Assembly: GCF_001570425.1 (NCBI RefSeq)
Contig: NZ_BCSX01000035.1
Location: 62,001-126,000, forward strand
DNA length: 64,000 bases
Reading direction: 5' to 3'
Origin: Mycolicibacterium brisbanense
Lineage (GTDB): Bacteria; Actinomycetota; Actinomycetes; Mycobacteriales; Mycobacteriaceae
Made by a program: the position numbers and the translations under genes. Below, one piece after another: positions 8,224 to 15,501 of the stretch (its first letter is position 1; each line of letters opens with the position of its first letter). Below the pieces are notes generated by a model. That model made no database searches and was not told the origin of the DNA. It worked only from the letters and a program-made list of their open reading frames with translations.

Positions 8224-9533
8224 TGTGCGACCTTCGTCAGGGAGGGGTAGAGCGGGAAGCGGGCGGCCAGAACGTCGACGCGGTCGCGCAGAGCGGCCAG
8301 GCCGGCATCGTCGGTGTCGGGGCGCAGGGCGAGGCTGATGATGTCGGCGACCTCACGGAACGCGTCGAGGTCGAATCCACGCGTAGCCAGCGCGGGGGTG
8401 CCGATCCGCACGCCCGAGCTGACCATGGGCGGCCGGGGGTCGAACGGAACGGCGTTGCGGTTCACCGTGATTCCGACGCGGTGCAGCCGGTCCTCGGCCT
8501 GCTTGCCGTCGAGCTCGGATTCCCGCAGATCGACCAGAACCAGGTGCACGTCGGTGCCACCGGAAACCACGTTGATGCCGGCCTTGCGTGAATCCTCTTG
8601 CAGCAGACGGTCGGCCAGGATCTTCGCGCCTTCGAGGGTGCGCTGCTGGCGCTCACGGAACGCGGGCTCGCCTGCCAGCTTGAACGACACGGCCTTGGCG
8701 GCGATGACGTGCTCCAGCGGGCCGCCCTGCTGGCCGGGGAACACCGACGAGTTGAACTTCTTGGCCAGCGCCGCATCGTTGGTCAGGATGATGCCGCCGC
8801 GGGGCCCGCCGAGAGTCTTGTGGGTTGTCGAGGTGACGACGTGCGCATGCGGCACGGGCGACGGGTGGAGCCCGGCGGCGACGAGACCGGCGAAGTGCGC
8901 CATGTCGACCATGAGGTAGGCACCCACCTCGTCGGCGATCCGGCGGAACTCCGCGAAGTCCAGCTGCCGCGGGTAGGCCGACCATCCGGCGATGATCACC
9001 TTCGGGCGGTGCTCGCGGGCCAGCTCCGCCACCTGGGCCATGTCGACGCGATGGTCATCTTCGCGCACGTGGTAGGCGGCGACGTTGTACAGCTTGCCGG
9101 AGAAGTTCAGGTGCATGCCGTGGGTCAGGTGACCGCCGTGGGCCAGGGCCAGGCCGAGGATGGTGTCGCCGGGCTGCAGCAGGGCGGCCATGGCGGCCGC
9201 GTTGGCCTGTGCGCCCGAGTGGGGCTGGACGTTGGCGTACTCGGCGCCGAACAGGGCCTTGATGCGGTCGATGGCCAGCTGCTCGACAACATCGACGTGT
9301 TCGCAGCCGCCGTAGTAGCGCCGGCCGGGGTAACCCTCGGCGTACTTGTTGGTCAGCACGCTGCCCTGCGCCTCCATCACCGACAGCGGTGCGAAGTTCT
9401 CGCTGGCGATCATCTCCAGGGTGTTCTCCTGGCGGCGCTGCTCGTCGGTGACGGCGGCGTAGACCTCCGGGTCGGCGTCGGCGAGGGACTGGCCCAAGAC
9501 CGTGCCGTGCGCGGCCTCTGTTTGAACACCCAT
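8220..9533 (-). CDS. glyA: Serine hydroxymethyltransferase
   Basis: A 437-residue PLP enzyme interconverting glycine plus 5,10-methylene-THF with serine. The PLP lysine is K239 in STTHKTLGGPRGG, and the N-terminal MIASENF is conserved. It is first in the sox operon, so this is most likely a dedicated catabolic copy that uses both products of sarcosine oxidase (glycine and methylene-THF) to make serine for the deaminase encoded divergently. An AGGAG ribosome binding site lies 5 bases before ATG. A housekeeping glyA would be expected elsewhere in the genome. Confidence 0.96.
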   Translation of the reverse strand: MGVQTEAAHGTVLGQSLADADPEVYAAVTDEQRRQENTLEMIASENFAPLSVMEAQGSVLTNKYAEGYPGRRYYGGCEHVDVVEQLAIDRIKALFGAEYANVQPHSGAQANAAAMAALLQPGDTILGLALAHGGHLTHGMHLNFSGKLYNVAAYHVREDDHRVDMAQVAELAREHRPKVIIAGWSAYPRQLDFAEFRRIADEVGAYLMVDMAHFAGLVAAGLHPSPVPHAHVVTSTTHKTLGGPRGGIILTNDAALAKKFNSSVFPGQQGGPLEHVIAAKAVSFKLAGEPAFRERQQRTLEGAKILADRLLQEDSRKAGINVVSGGTDVHLVLVDLRESELDGKQAEDRLHRVGITVNRNAVPFDPRPPMVSSGVRIGTPALATRGFDLDAFREVADIISLALRPDTDDAGLAALRDRVDVLAARFPLYPSLTKVAQ

Positions 9534-9557
9534 ACTGACTCCTCTGGTCCAGACGAT

Positions 9558-9567
9558 TGATATATCA
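9558..9567. promoter_or_regulatory. Candidate GntR operator, copy 2, at the glyA-sox promoter
   Basis: TGATATATCA (TGATATATCAATC on the minus strand), a perfect palindrome. It lies directly downstream of a plausible sigma-A promoter and before the glyA ribosome binding site, the place where a repressor would block initiation. Same core as at 3095 and 10509. Confidence 0.6.
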
Positions 9568-9577
9568 GTTGGCGATC

Positions 9578-9607
9578 ACCTTAGCGGCCGCGTTCGAGCC
9601 AGGTCAA
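9578..9607 (-). promoter_or_regulatory. Promoter of glyA-soxBDAG
   Basis: On the minus strand TTGACC (-35, 9602-9607) is followed after 18 bases by TAAGGT (-10, 9578-9583). The predicted start point is around 9571, a few bases before the TGATATATCA operator. Predicted from sequence only. Confidence 0.5.
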
Positions 9608-9733
9608 GGGGTCTGTGGGGTTTGGTCGACGCGGGTTTGCCGACGCTGCCCAGAACCAGCCACAGTGGGGAGAGAACGGCTTGCTGCGGCAGGGCATTGG
9701 CAGAAACCCGACGGGTGAAAAGGGGTGCAGAGG

Positions 9734-9748
9734 CGTCCGAAACGGACG
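9734..9748. terminator. Short hairpin behind the GntR gene
   Basis: CGTCCG-AAA-CGGACG forms a six-pair stem with a three-base loop 25 bases after the stop of the GntR gene. It has no T-run and is short, so termination is only possible, not established. The rest of 9534-9773 holds the glyA promoter and no further gene. Confidence 0.3.
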
Positions 9749-9773
9749 AACTCGTGATGGTCCGGTGGCGACG

Positions 9774-10439
9774 TCAGATGACGGCGCGCACTCCGACCTC
9801 GAAGCCTGTCACGTGCTGCAGTGTGAGTTCGGCGGCGGCGTCGCCGTCACCGCTGATGATGGCCGACAGGATGGCCGAATGCTCGTTGATGTGCTCGGCG
9901 ACGTCGGTGAGCCGCTCGAGGAAAAGGCAGAAGATGCGGGTGACCAGGTTGTGGTAGCGGACCAGCACGTCTTCCAGGTGCGGGTTGCCCGCGGCCCGGT
10001 AGATGCTGCGGTGGATGGTGATGTCCAGCCGCATCAATTCGGTGGGATCGGTGGGCAGATCGTCGATCGTCTTGTACGCGTCCAGCAGCTGCTGCAACTC
10101 GTCGCGCTGCGCGGCGCTGGCACGCTCGGCCGCGCGCCGGGCGGCCAGGGGTTCGAGCTGTAGGCGAATCTCGTTGATATACGCCAGATCCGTGATCTCC
10201 ACGCCCGTGGCGAATGTCCCGCGGCGGGGGTAGGAGATGACGAGACGATCGTCTTCGAGGCGCTTGAGTGCCTCGCGCACCGGCGTGCGGCCGACATCGA
10301 GTTCGCTGGCCACCCGAATGTCGTCGATGGGCTCGCCGGGCCGGATCTGCAGCGTGGTCAGCTGGTCCCGCAGCGCCAGGTACGCACGATCGGCCAAGGA
10401 GGCCGGTGCAGTTTCTGAGCCGATGGGGATGATCGCCAC
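9774..10439 (-). CDS. GntR-family regulator, FadR/FCD type
   Basis: A 221-residue regulator. The winged helix-turn-helix is at about residues 15-80 (VASELDVGRTPVREALKRLE then a wing with PRRGTFA). The C-terminal FCD ligand domain shows the metal-binding pattern D-x-x-x-H (LDITIHRSIY) plus later histidines (NEHSAIL, LQHV). It sits between the glyA-sox operon and divergent sdaA-purU, so it very likely controls both in response to a small acid such as sarcosine, glycine or serine. Three TGATATATCA-like sites in the region are its candidate operators. Whether it also represses itself is open: a partial half-site (TGATATCCA) lies just before its start. Confidence 0.9.
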   Translation of the reverse strand: MAIIPIGSETAPASLADRAYLALRDQLTTLQIRPGEPIDDIRVASELDVGRTPVREALKRLEDDRLVISYPRRGTFATGVEITDLAYINEIRLQLEPLAARRAAERASAAQRDELQQLLDAYKTIDDLPTDPTELMRLDITIHRSIYRAAGNPHLEDVLVRYHNLVTRIFCLFLERLTDVAEHINEHSAILSAIISGDGDAAAELTLQHVTGFEVGVRAVI

Positions 10440-10508
10440 GGCCCGATCTTAGCAGTGATATCCAACAGTTATTGCGTGCGAACGCACCTATGCAGATTAA
10501 AACGCAGT

Positions 10509-10518
10509 TGATATATTA
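10509..10518. promoter_or_regulatory. Candidate GntR operator, copy 3, before sdaA
   Basis: TTGATATATTAA, one base away from the perfect palindrome at 3095 and 9558. It lies 69 bases before the sdaA GTG, within the 147-base divergent region between gntR and sdaA. This would tie serine deamination and formyl-THF hydrolysis to the sarcosine oxidase operon. Confidence 0.5.
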
Positions 10519-10586
10519 ATCGAGTATCCAACCGCAAGTGGCGTGTGAGCTTCCAGGGGTCGTCACCGAACACAAAGGTCAACGGC

Positions 10587-11981
10587 GTGACTGTCAGCGT
10601 TTTCGAGCTGTTCAAGGTGGGCATCGGCCCGTCCAGCTCCCACACGGTCGGGCCCATGAAGGCCGCATACCTTTTTGTGTCGCGGCTCGCGGCCGAGGGC
10701 CTCATCGCGGACACCGCCGCCGTGCGCTGCGACCTGTACGGTTCGCTCGGCGCCACCGGCCACGGCCACGGCAGTGTCAAGGCCGTCGTCCTGGGCCTTG
10801 AGGGCGAACAGCCGCAACTGGTCGACCCGGTCGCGGCCGATCCGCGCGTCGACGCCATCCGCGCCGAGGGGCAGCTGCGGCTCGCGGGCACCCGCCCGAT
10901 CCGGTTCGACGTCGACCAGGACATCGTGTTGCACCGCCGCGAACGCCTCGACTTCCACAGCAACGGCATGGTGTTCCAGGCATTCGACGCGGCGGGCAAT
11001 CAACTGGAACGCCGCGAGTACTACTCCGTCGGTGGCGGTTTCGTTCTCGACGAGGATGAAACCGGCACCCGGGTCCTCGTCGTGGATCCCACCCCGGTGC
11101 CGTACCCGTTCAGCAGCGGAGCCGAGATGCTCCGGCTCACCGCCGAAACCGGCATGAGCATCAGCGATCTCATGATGGCCAACGAGAAGGTGTGGCGCAG
11201 CGAAGCCGAGATCAGAGCGGGACTGCTGCACATCTGGGACGTCATGCAGCAGTGCGTCGACCGCGGAACCCACGTCACCGGCGTGCTGCCCGGCGGACTC
11301 AAGGTCCGCCGCCGCGCCGCAGAACTGCGCGAGCGGCTGGAGAACGGCAGCGACGAGCACGACGCGCTGCGGGCGATGGAGTGGGTGACCATGTACGCGC
11401 TGGCGGTCAACGAGGAGAACGCCGCGGGCGGTCGCGTCGTCACCGCACCGACCAACGGCGCGGCCGGCATCATCCCAGCGGTCCTGCACTACTACCGCCA
11501 GTTCATCGACAGCTTCAGCGAGGACGGCGTGGTGCGGTTCCTTTTGACCGCAGGCGCAATCGGCTTGCTGTTCAAGGAAAATGCCTCCATATCCGGCGCC
11601 GAGGTGGGCTGTCAGGGCGAGGTCGGCTCCGCCTGCTCGATGGCCGCAGCCGGGCTTGCCGAAGTGTTGGGCGCCACGCCCGCGCAGGTCGAGAACGCCG
11701 CCGAGATCGGCATCGAACACAATCTGGGCCTCACCTGCGACCCGGTCGGTGGCCTGGTGCAGATCCCGTGCATCGAGCGCAACGCCGTCGGCTCGATCAA
11801 GGCGATCAGCGCCGCCCGCATGGCCCTGCACGGTGACGGCACACATCACGTGTCGCTGGACAAGGCGATCAAGACCATGCGGGAAACCGGCGCCGACATG
11901 AGCGTCAAGTACAAGGAGACCGCTCGCGGCGGCTTGGCGCTCAACGTCGTCGAGCTGCCGCTCAACGTGGTCGAGTGCTGA
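10587..11981 (+). CDS. sdaA: L-serine ammonia-lyase, iron-sulfur type
   Basis: A 464-residue enzyme that deaminates L-serine to pyruvate. The signature GIGPSSSHTVGPM near the N-terminus belongs to the beta-subunit part, and the C-terminal alpha part carries the cysteines for the 4Fe-4S cluster (EVGCQGEVGSACSM and later TCDPVGG, IPCIERN). I start at GTG 10587, where the family sequence (VSVFELFKVG) begins, 8 bases after AAAGG; the frame opens further upstream at 10545. It removes the serine made by GlyA from sarcosine-derived glycine and feeds it to central metabolism. purU follows after 10 bases. Confidence 0.95.
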   Translation: MTVSVFELFKVGIGPSSSHTVGPMKAAYLFVSRLAAEGLIADTAAVRCDLYGSLGATGHGHGSVKAVVLGLEGEQPQLVDPVAADPRVDAIRAEGQLRLAGTRPIRFDVDQDIVLHRRERLDFHSNGMVFQAFDAAGNQLERREYYSVGGGFVLDEDETGTRVLVVDPTPVPYPFSSGAEMLRLTAETGMSISDLMMANEKVWRSEAEIRAGLLHIWDVMQQCVDRGTHVTGVLPGGLKVRRRAAELRERLENGSDEHDALRAMEWVTMYALAVNEENAAGGRVVTAPTNGAAGIIPAVLHYYRQFIDSFSEDGVVRFLLTAGAIGLLFKENASISGAEVGCQGEVGSACSMAAAGLAEVLGATPAQVENAAEIGIEHNLGLTCDPVGGLVQIPCIERNAVGSIKAISAARMALHGDGTHHVSLDKAIKTMRETGADMSVKYKETARGGLALNVVELPLNVVEC

Positions 11982-11991
11982 GAGGCAAGCA

Positions 11992-12837
11992 GTGAACAGC
12001 TTCACCCTGACCCTGACCTGCCCGCAGCGGCCCGGCATCGTCCACGCCATCACCCGATTCCTGTTCCAGCACAAGGGCGACATCGTCGAGCACCAGCAGT
12101 TCGACGACGCCGGGCGCGGCCAGCTCTACCTGCGAACGGCCTTCCAGGTCGACGGGGACAGCACCGAGGGCCAGCTGATCGACGAGTTCGCCGCCACAGC
12201 AGAAGAATTCGGCATGTCGTTCACAATCCGCGGCGACCGGGTACCCCGGGTGCTCGTCATGGTGTCCAAGCAGGGGCACTGCCTCAACGACCTGGTGTTC
12301 CGTTGGCGCTCAGGCACTCTCGACGGTGAGCTGGCGGCCGTGGTGTCCAACCACGACGACCTGCGGTCCATGGCCGAGGCGGCGGGGCTGCCGTTCTACC
12401 GCATTCCCGTGACGGCGGAGAACAAGCCGCAGGCCGAGGCCCAACTGCTCAAACTCGTCGACGATCTCGACATCGACCTGGTGGTGCTGGCCCGGTACAT
12501 GCAGGTGCTCTCCGATGAGGCGTGCACCGCGCTCTACGGGCGGGCCATCAACATCCACCATTCGTTCCTGCCCGGTTTCAAAGGTGCACGCCCGTACCAG
12601 CAGGCATTCCAGCGTGGCGTCAAGCTGGTCGGCGCCACCGCGCATTACGTGACTCCCGAACTCGACGAAGGGCCGATCATCGAGCAGGAGGTGATCCGCA
12701 TCGACCACACCTACGACGAGCGCGCCCTGGCAACCGTCGGGCGCGACGCCGAGGCGCTGGCGCTGGCCCGGGCGGTGCGCTGGCACTGCCAAAGCCGGGT
12801 CCTGCTCAACGGGCACAGCACCGTCGTCTTCCGTTGA
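11992..12837 (+). CDS. purU: Formyltetrahydrofolate deformylase
   Basis: A 281-residue hydrolase that splits 10-formyl-THF to formate and THF. The N-terminal ACT regulatory domain (LTCPQRPGIVHAITRFL) spans about residues 1-80. The C-terminal formyltransferase-like domain carries the catalytic H in NIHHSFLPGFKGA and the D in TPELDEGP. The GTG start follows a GAGAGG site, 10 bases after sdaA. In this operon it would recycle the THF loaded with C1 units by sarcosine oxidation when serine synthesis does not use them. Confidence 0.95.
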   Translation: MNSFTLTLTCPQRPGIVHAITRFLFQHKGDIVEHQQFDDAGRGQLYLRTAFQVDGDSTEGQLIDEFAATAEEFGMSFTIRGDRVPRVLVMVSKQGHCLNDLVFRWRSGTLDGELAAVVSNHDDLRSMAEAAGLPFYRIPVTAENKPQAEAQLLKLVDDLDIDLVVLARYMQVLSDEACTALYGRAINIHHSFLPGFKGARPYQQAFQRGVKLVGATAHYVTPELDEGPIIEQEVIRIDHTYDERALATVGRDAEALALARAVRWHCQSRVLLNGHSTVVFR

Positions 12838-12920
12838 CTTCTTCTGTGAGTTAGCTGTACGTCGATGCCGGCCAGGGCAATCCGCATGCGCGCGGCGCGG
12901 TGGCGCACGACGATTGGGGC

Positions 12921-13709
12921 ATGCAACCCAACCCTCTCGACCCCGTCGCCGGTGAGCGGCTGTCGCACGCCGACCGCATCTTCACCTCCGATCTGACGGT
13001 CAACGAATTCGTCCTGCTGCACGGGGCCGGATTCGAACCCATCGACCTCGTGATGGGTGTTTCGGTCTACCACGTGGGCTTCCAGTTCAGCGGGCTGCGG
13101 CAGCAGATGGAGCTGACCGTGCTCACCGAGGCGACCTACCGCGCTCGCTGGAATGCCATGGCGCGCATGCAAGCTGAGGCCGACAACGTCGGCGCCGACG
13201 GTGTGGTCGGCGTCGAGCTGTATTGGCGCGCACACGGTGAATCGGGGGAGCACCTTGAGTTCATCGCGGTCGGGACCGCGGTGCGCTACGCCGCGCAGCC
13301 GGGTGCGTACCGCCGTGCCAACGGCCAAGCCTTCAGCAGTCATCTCTCCGGCCAGGATCTGATCACGCTGCTGCGGGCCGGGTGGGCGCCGGTCGCGTTC
13401 GTCATGGGCAACTGTGTCTTCCACGTAGCGGCCCAGGGCTTTCTGCAGACCATGCGCCAGATCGGGCAGAACGTCGAGATGCCACAGTGGACCCACGGCA
13501 ACTACCAGGCCCGGGAACTGGCGATGTCGCGTATGCAGGCCGAAGCCGAACGTGACGGTGCGAAAGGGGTGGTCGGGGTGTACACCGCGGTGGACAACTA
13601 CTGCTGGGGGTATCACACGCTCGAGTTCTATGCCGCAGGCACCGCGGTGCGCCAGACCGGATCCGGCGAAGCCATCGAGCCGTCGTTCGTCCTGCCGATG
13701 AGCGGCTAG
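12921..13709 (+). CDS. Tandem YbjQ-like (UPF0145/DUF74) heavy-metal-binding domain protein
   Basis: A 262-residue protein made of two similar domains, about residues 16-135 and 140-255. Both have the YbjQ pattern: HxGF/HVAAQ after a hydrophobic strand, then a helix with MARMQAEA/MSRMQAEA, then GADGVVGV/GAKGVVGV and HLEFIAVGTAVR/TLEFYAAGTAVR. Members of this family form ring-like oligomers; their role is unknown. The ATG at 12921 is preferred over an in-frame GTG at 12900. The next gene overlaps its stop by 1 base. Confidence 0.8.
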   Translation: MQPNPLDPVAGERLSHADRIFTSDLTVNEFVLLHGAGFEPIDLVMGVSVYHVGFQFSGLRQQMELTVLTEATYRARWNAMARMQAEADNVGADGVVGVELYWRAHGESGEHLEFIAVGTAVRYAAQPGAYRRANGQAFSSHLSGQDLITLLRAGWAPVAFVMGNCVFHVAAQGFLQTMRQIGQNVEMPQWTHGNYQARELAMSRMQAEAERDGAKGVVGVYTAVDNYCWGYHTLEFYAAGTAVRQTGSGEAIEPSFVLPMSG

Positions 13710-14101
13710 TGAGCGCGTTCGACCCCGGGCGGGTCAGCCGCACGGTCGCGGCCGCCCTCGATGGGCCGGGCGGGGTAGGGCTCGTCGTCGCCGTGTTCGC
13801 CGGCGTGCCCGGCGTCGTTCACACCCCGGCGCAGCGCGGCATGTTCCGCTCGGCGCCCGAACGCATCCAGATCGCCGACTGGCGTTACGAATTGGATCGC
13901 GACGGGCGGCTGCGCACCGCCCATATCGTCAACGGCATCGTGATCGCCGAGGAGATACTGGCGGCCGCGACGGTCGGCCCGCACATCGCCCGCGCCCTGG
14001 GACAGCTGGTCGGCGGGTACGGCGAGAGCATTGTGCCGAACATCGATGCGGCACTGGAGGTTCTGCAACCCGGCAGCACCGGCGCGTGGCCTGCCCCGTG
14101 A
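13709..14101 (+). CDS. Hypothetical protein coupled to the YbjQ-like gene
   Basis: A 130-residue protein I do not recognise, starting at GTG that shares one base with the preceding stop (TAGTG). The middle (SAPERIQIADWRYELDRDGRLRTAHIVNGIVI) looks like a compact beta fold; no signal peptide. The overlap suggests it is translated with the YbjQ-like protein and works with it. A strong hairpin follows directly. Confidence 0.7.
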   Translation: MSAFDPGRVSRTVAAALDGPGGVGLVVAVFAGVPGVVHTPAQRGMFRSAPERIQIADWRYELDRDGRLRTAHIVNGIVIAEEILAAATVGPHIARALGQLVGGYGESIVPNIDAALEVLQPGSTGAWPAP

Positions 14102-14107
14102 ACGCGA

Positions 14108-14138
14108 GCCGCCACCGCAGCGGCGCTGCGGTGGCGGC
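14108..14138. terminator. Bidirectional hairpin between convergent genes
   Basis: GCCGCCACCGCAG, a five-base loop, and the exact 13-base complement form a stable stem between two convergent genes (stop at 14101 on plus, stop at 14160 on minus). No T-run follows. It could terminate both transcripts. Confidence 0.6.
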
Positions 14139-14159
14139 AATCTACGCGATAGCGGCCGA

Positions 14160-14453
14160 TCAGTAGGTCGGGATGAACACGCCGTTCATCCACACGCCCC
14201 AGTGCTGCCAGCCGCGGTCCCACACCTGCGGGTTGCCCATGCCCCAGGCCGGCGCGGCCGGTGCCGGCGGTGCCCACGCGGGCGGCGGGCCGGGGTTGGG
14301 GCCGGCGGGAGGAGCCATGGGAATCATCGGCATGCCTTGTGCGGCCGGGACCGGCGGTGCGGCGCTCGCCGTGGCGGCGCTGAGCCCTGCCGCGCCCGCT
14401 GCCGCCATACCACCGGCAACCAGGGCACTTGCGAACAGTTTGGTGAATGTCAT
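14160..14453 (-). CDS. Small exported proline-rich protein
   Basis: A 97-residue protein with a clear Sec signal peptide (MTFTKLFASALVAGGMAAAG, cleavage likely after ATASA). The mature part is rich in P, A and M, then ends in a tryptophan-rich segment (NPQVWDRGWQHWGVWMNGV). I start at 14453 because the signal peptide begins there; the frame is open a further 46 codons. Function unknown; such short exported proteins are frequent in mycobacteria. Its upstream region is only 70 bases to the end of the DMT gene. Confidence 0.75.
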   Translation of the reverse strand: MTFTKLFASALVAGGMAAAGAAGLSAATASAAPPVPAAQGMPMIPMAPPAGPNPGPPPAWAPPAPAAPAWGMGNPQVWDRGWQHWGVWMNGVFIPTY

Positions 14454-14523
14454 GGTGGTGCAACTCCAATCTGAGTCGGGATGAAATTGGACCGACTCAT
14501 TGGCTAACCCGCTCGCGGAAGCG

Positions 14524-15444
14524 CTAAACCTCGACCGAGGCGGCCGCGCGCGCATCGCATGACGCTTCGCGATGAGCCCGAGGCGTGGCACCGAGGCCCG
14601 CGGCCAGCCCGCATGCGATCAGCGCGACGCCGGCCCACACGGGGATCGCGGGCAAGGATCCGGCGACGGGGATGCCGATCACCGCTGCGGCAACCGGGGC
14701 CACCCCGGTGAGCAGGCCGGCCCGCGCTGCGCCCAACTGGCCCACGCACGTGTACCAGAGGATGAACGCCAGCGCGGTCACGCCGACCGCCAGGTAGCCG
14801 ATGGCCATGAGTTCACGGGCAGCGAATGTGGTTGCCGCACGCCAACCTTCGCTACTCAGCCCGAGTATGCCGAACATGGCTGCGGCCATCCAGGTGGTGT
14901 GCACCGACACGCCGGCCGGACCGTGTGAACCGAGGACCGGCACGGCGAGCAGCGTGAAGCCCGCCTCGCACGCGAAGACGACGAGCGCCCACAGCAGGCC
15001 CGTGGCGTCCGCGTCACCGAGCCCTTCGACGATGGCCGCCCCCGCGCTGACCACCAGCGCAGCCGCCAGTAGACGCGTGGTGGGGCGTCGGCCTTCCAGA
15101 ACCGGGCCGATCGTCGCCAGCGCCACCGGTACACAGGCGACGGCAACCGCCAGCACGGCGGGTTCGGCGTGCTGCGAGCCATGCACGAGTGCGATGTTGA
15201 ACAGCACCAGTCCACTCGCCGCGATGCCCGCGAGCCAGAGCCATTCGCTGCCGCGCGGGCGCCGCACGCTGCGGCCGGTCAGCCGCACCCAGCCCAGCAG
15301 GAGGGCGCACGCGCACGCGTAGCGGAGTGCCTGAGCGGTGAGCAGCGGAGCGCCGGCGAGCACCCCCGACGCTGCGACACTGCCGCCGACGAAGGTCATA
15401 CCCAGGGCACCGCAGAGTGCTGCGCGGGTCGTAGTGCTGGACAT
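14524..15444 (-). CDS. EamA/DMT-family transporter
   Basis: A 306-residue membrane protein with about ten hydrophobic segments and two EamA-like halves (LGMTFVGGSVAASGVL at the start of the first; LLWALVVFACEAGFTLLAV at the start of the second). Members export amino acids, cofactors or metabolites. It is divergent from a MocR-type regulator with starts only about 60 bases apart, a common arrangement in which the MocR protein controls the transporter. Substrate unknown. Confidence 0.88.
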   Translation of the reverse strand: MSSTTTRAALCGALGMTFVGGSVAASGVLAGAPLLTAQALRYACACALLLGWVRLTGRSVRRPRGSEWLWLAGIAASGLVLFNIALVHGSQHAEPAVLAVAVACVPVALATIGPVLEGRRPTTRLLAAALVVSAGAAIVEGLGDADATGLLWALVVFACEAGFTLLAVPVLGSHGPAGVSVHTTWMAAAMFGILGLSSEGWRAATTFAARELMAIGYLAVGVTALAFILWYTCVGQLGAARAGLLTGVAPVAAAVIGIPVAGSLPAIPVWAGVALIACGLAAGLGATPRAHREASCDARAAASVEV

Positions 15445-15457
15445 GAGCTCATGATGG

Positions 15458-15473
15458 TTGGATCATGGTCCAA
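15458..15473. promoter_or_regulatory. Inverted repeat between DMT transporter and MocR genes
   Basis: TTGGATCATGGTCCAA has arms TTGGA and TCCAA; a further TGGACCAA lies about 30 bases on (15502-15509). Such TGGACC/TGGTCC boxes are plausible operators for the adjacent MocR regulator. Inference from symmetry and position. Confidence 0.4.
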
Positions 15474-15501
15474 CAAACAGCACCAAGCATTGGCGTATCT
15501 A

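Noticed and set aside
9610..9760. Glycine-riboswitch-like text (GGGGAGAG near the glyA operon)
   Set aside because: It lies on the plus strand, pointing away from glyA, and lacks the conserved CCGAAGG and CTCTCAGG segments. The minus strand, which would be the glyA leader, shows no such pattern.
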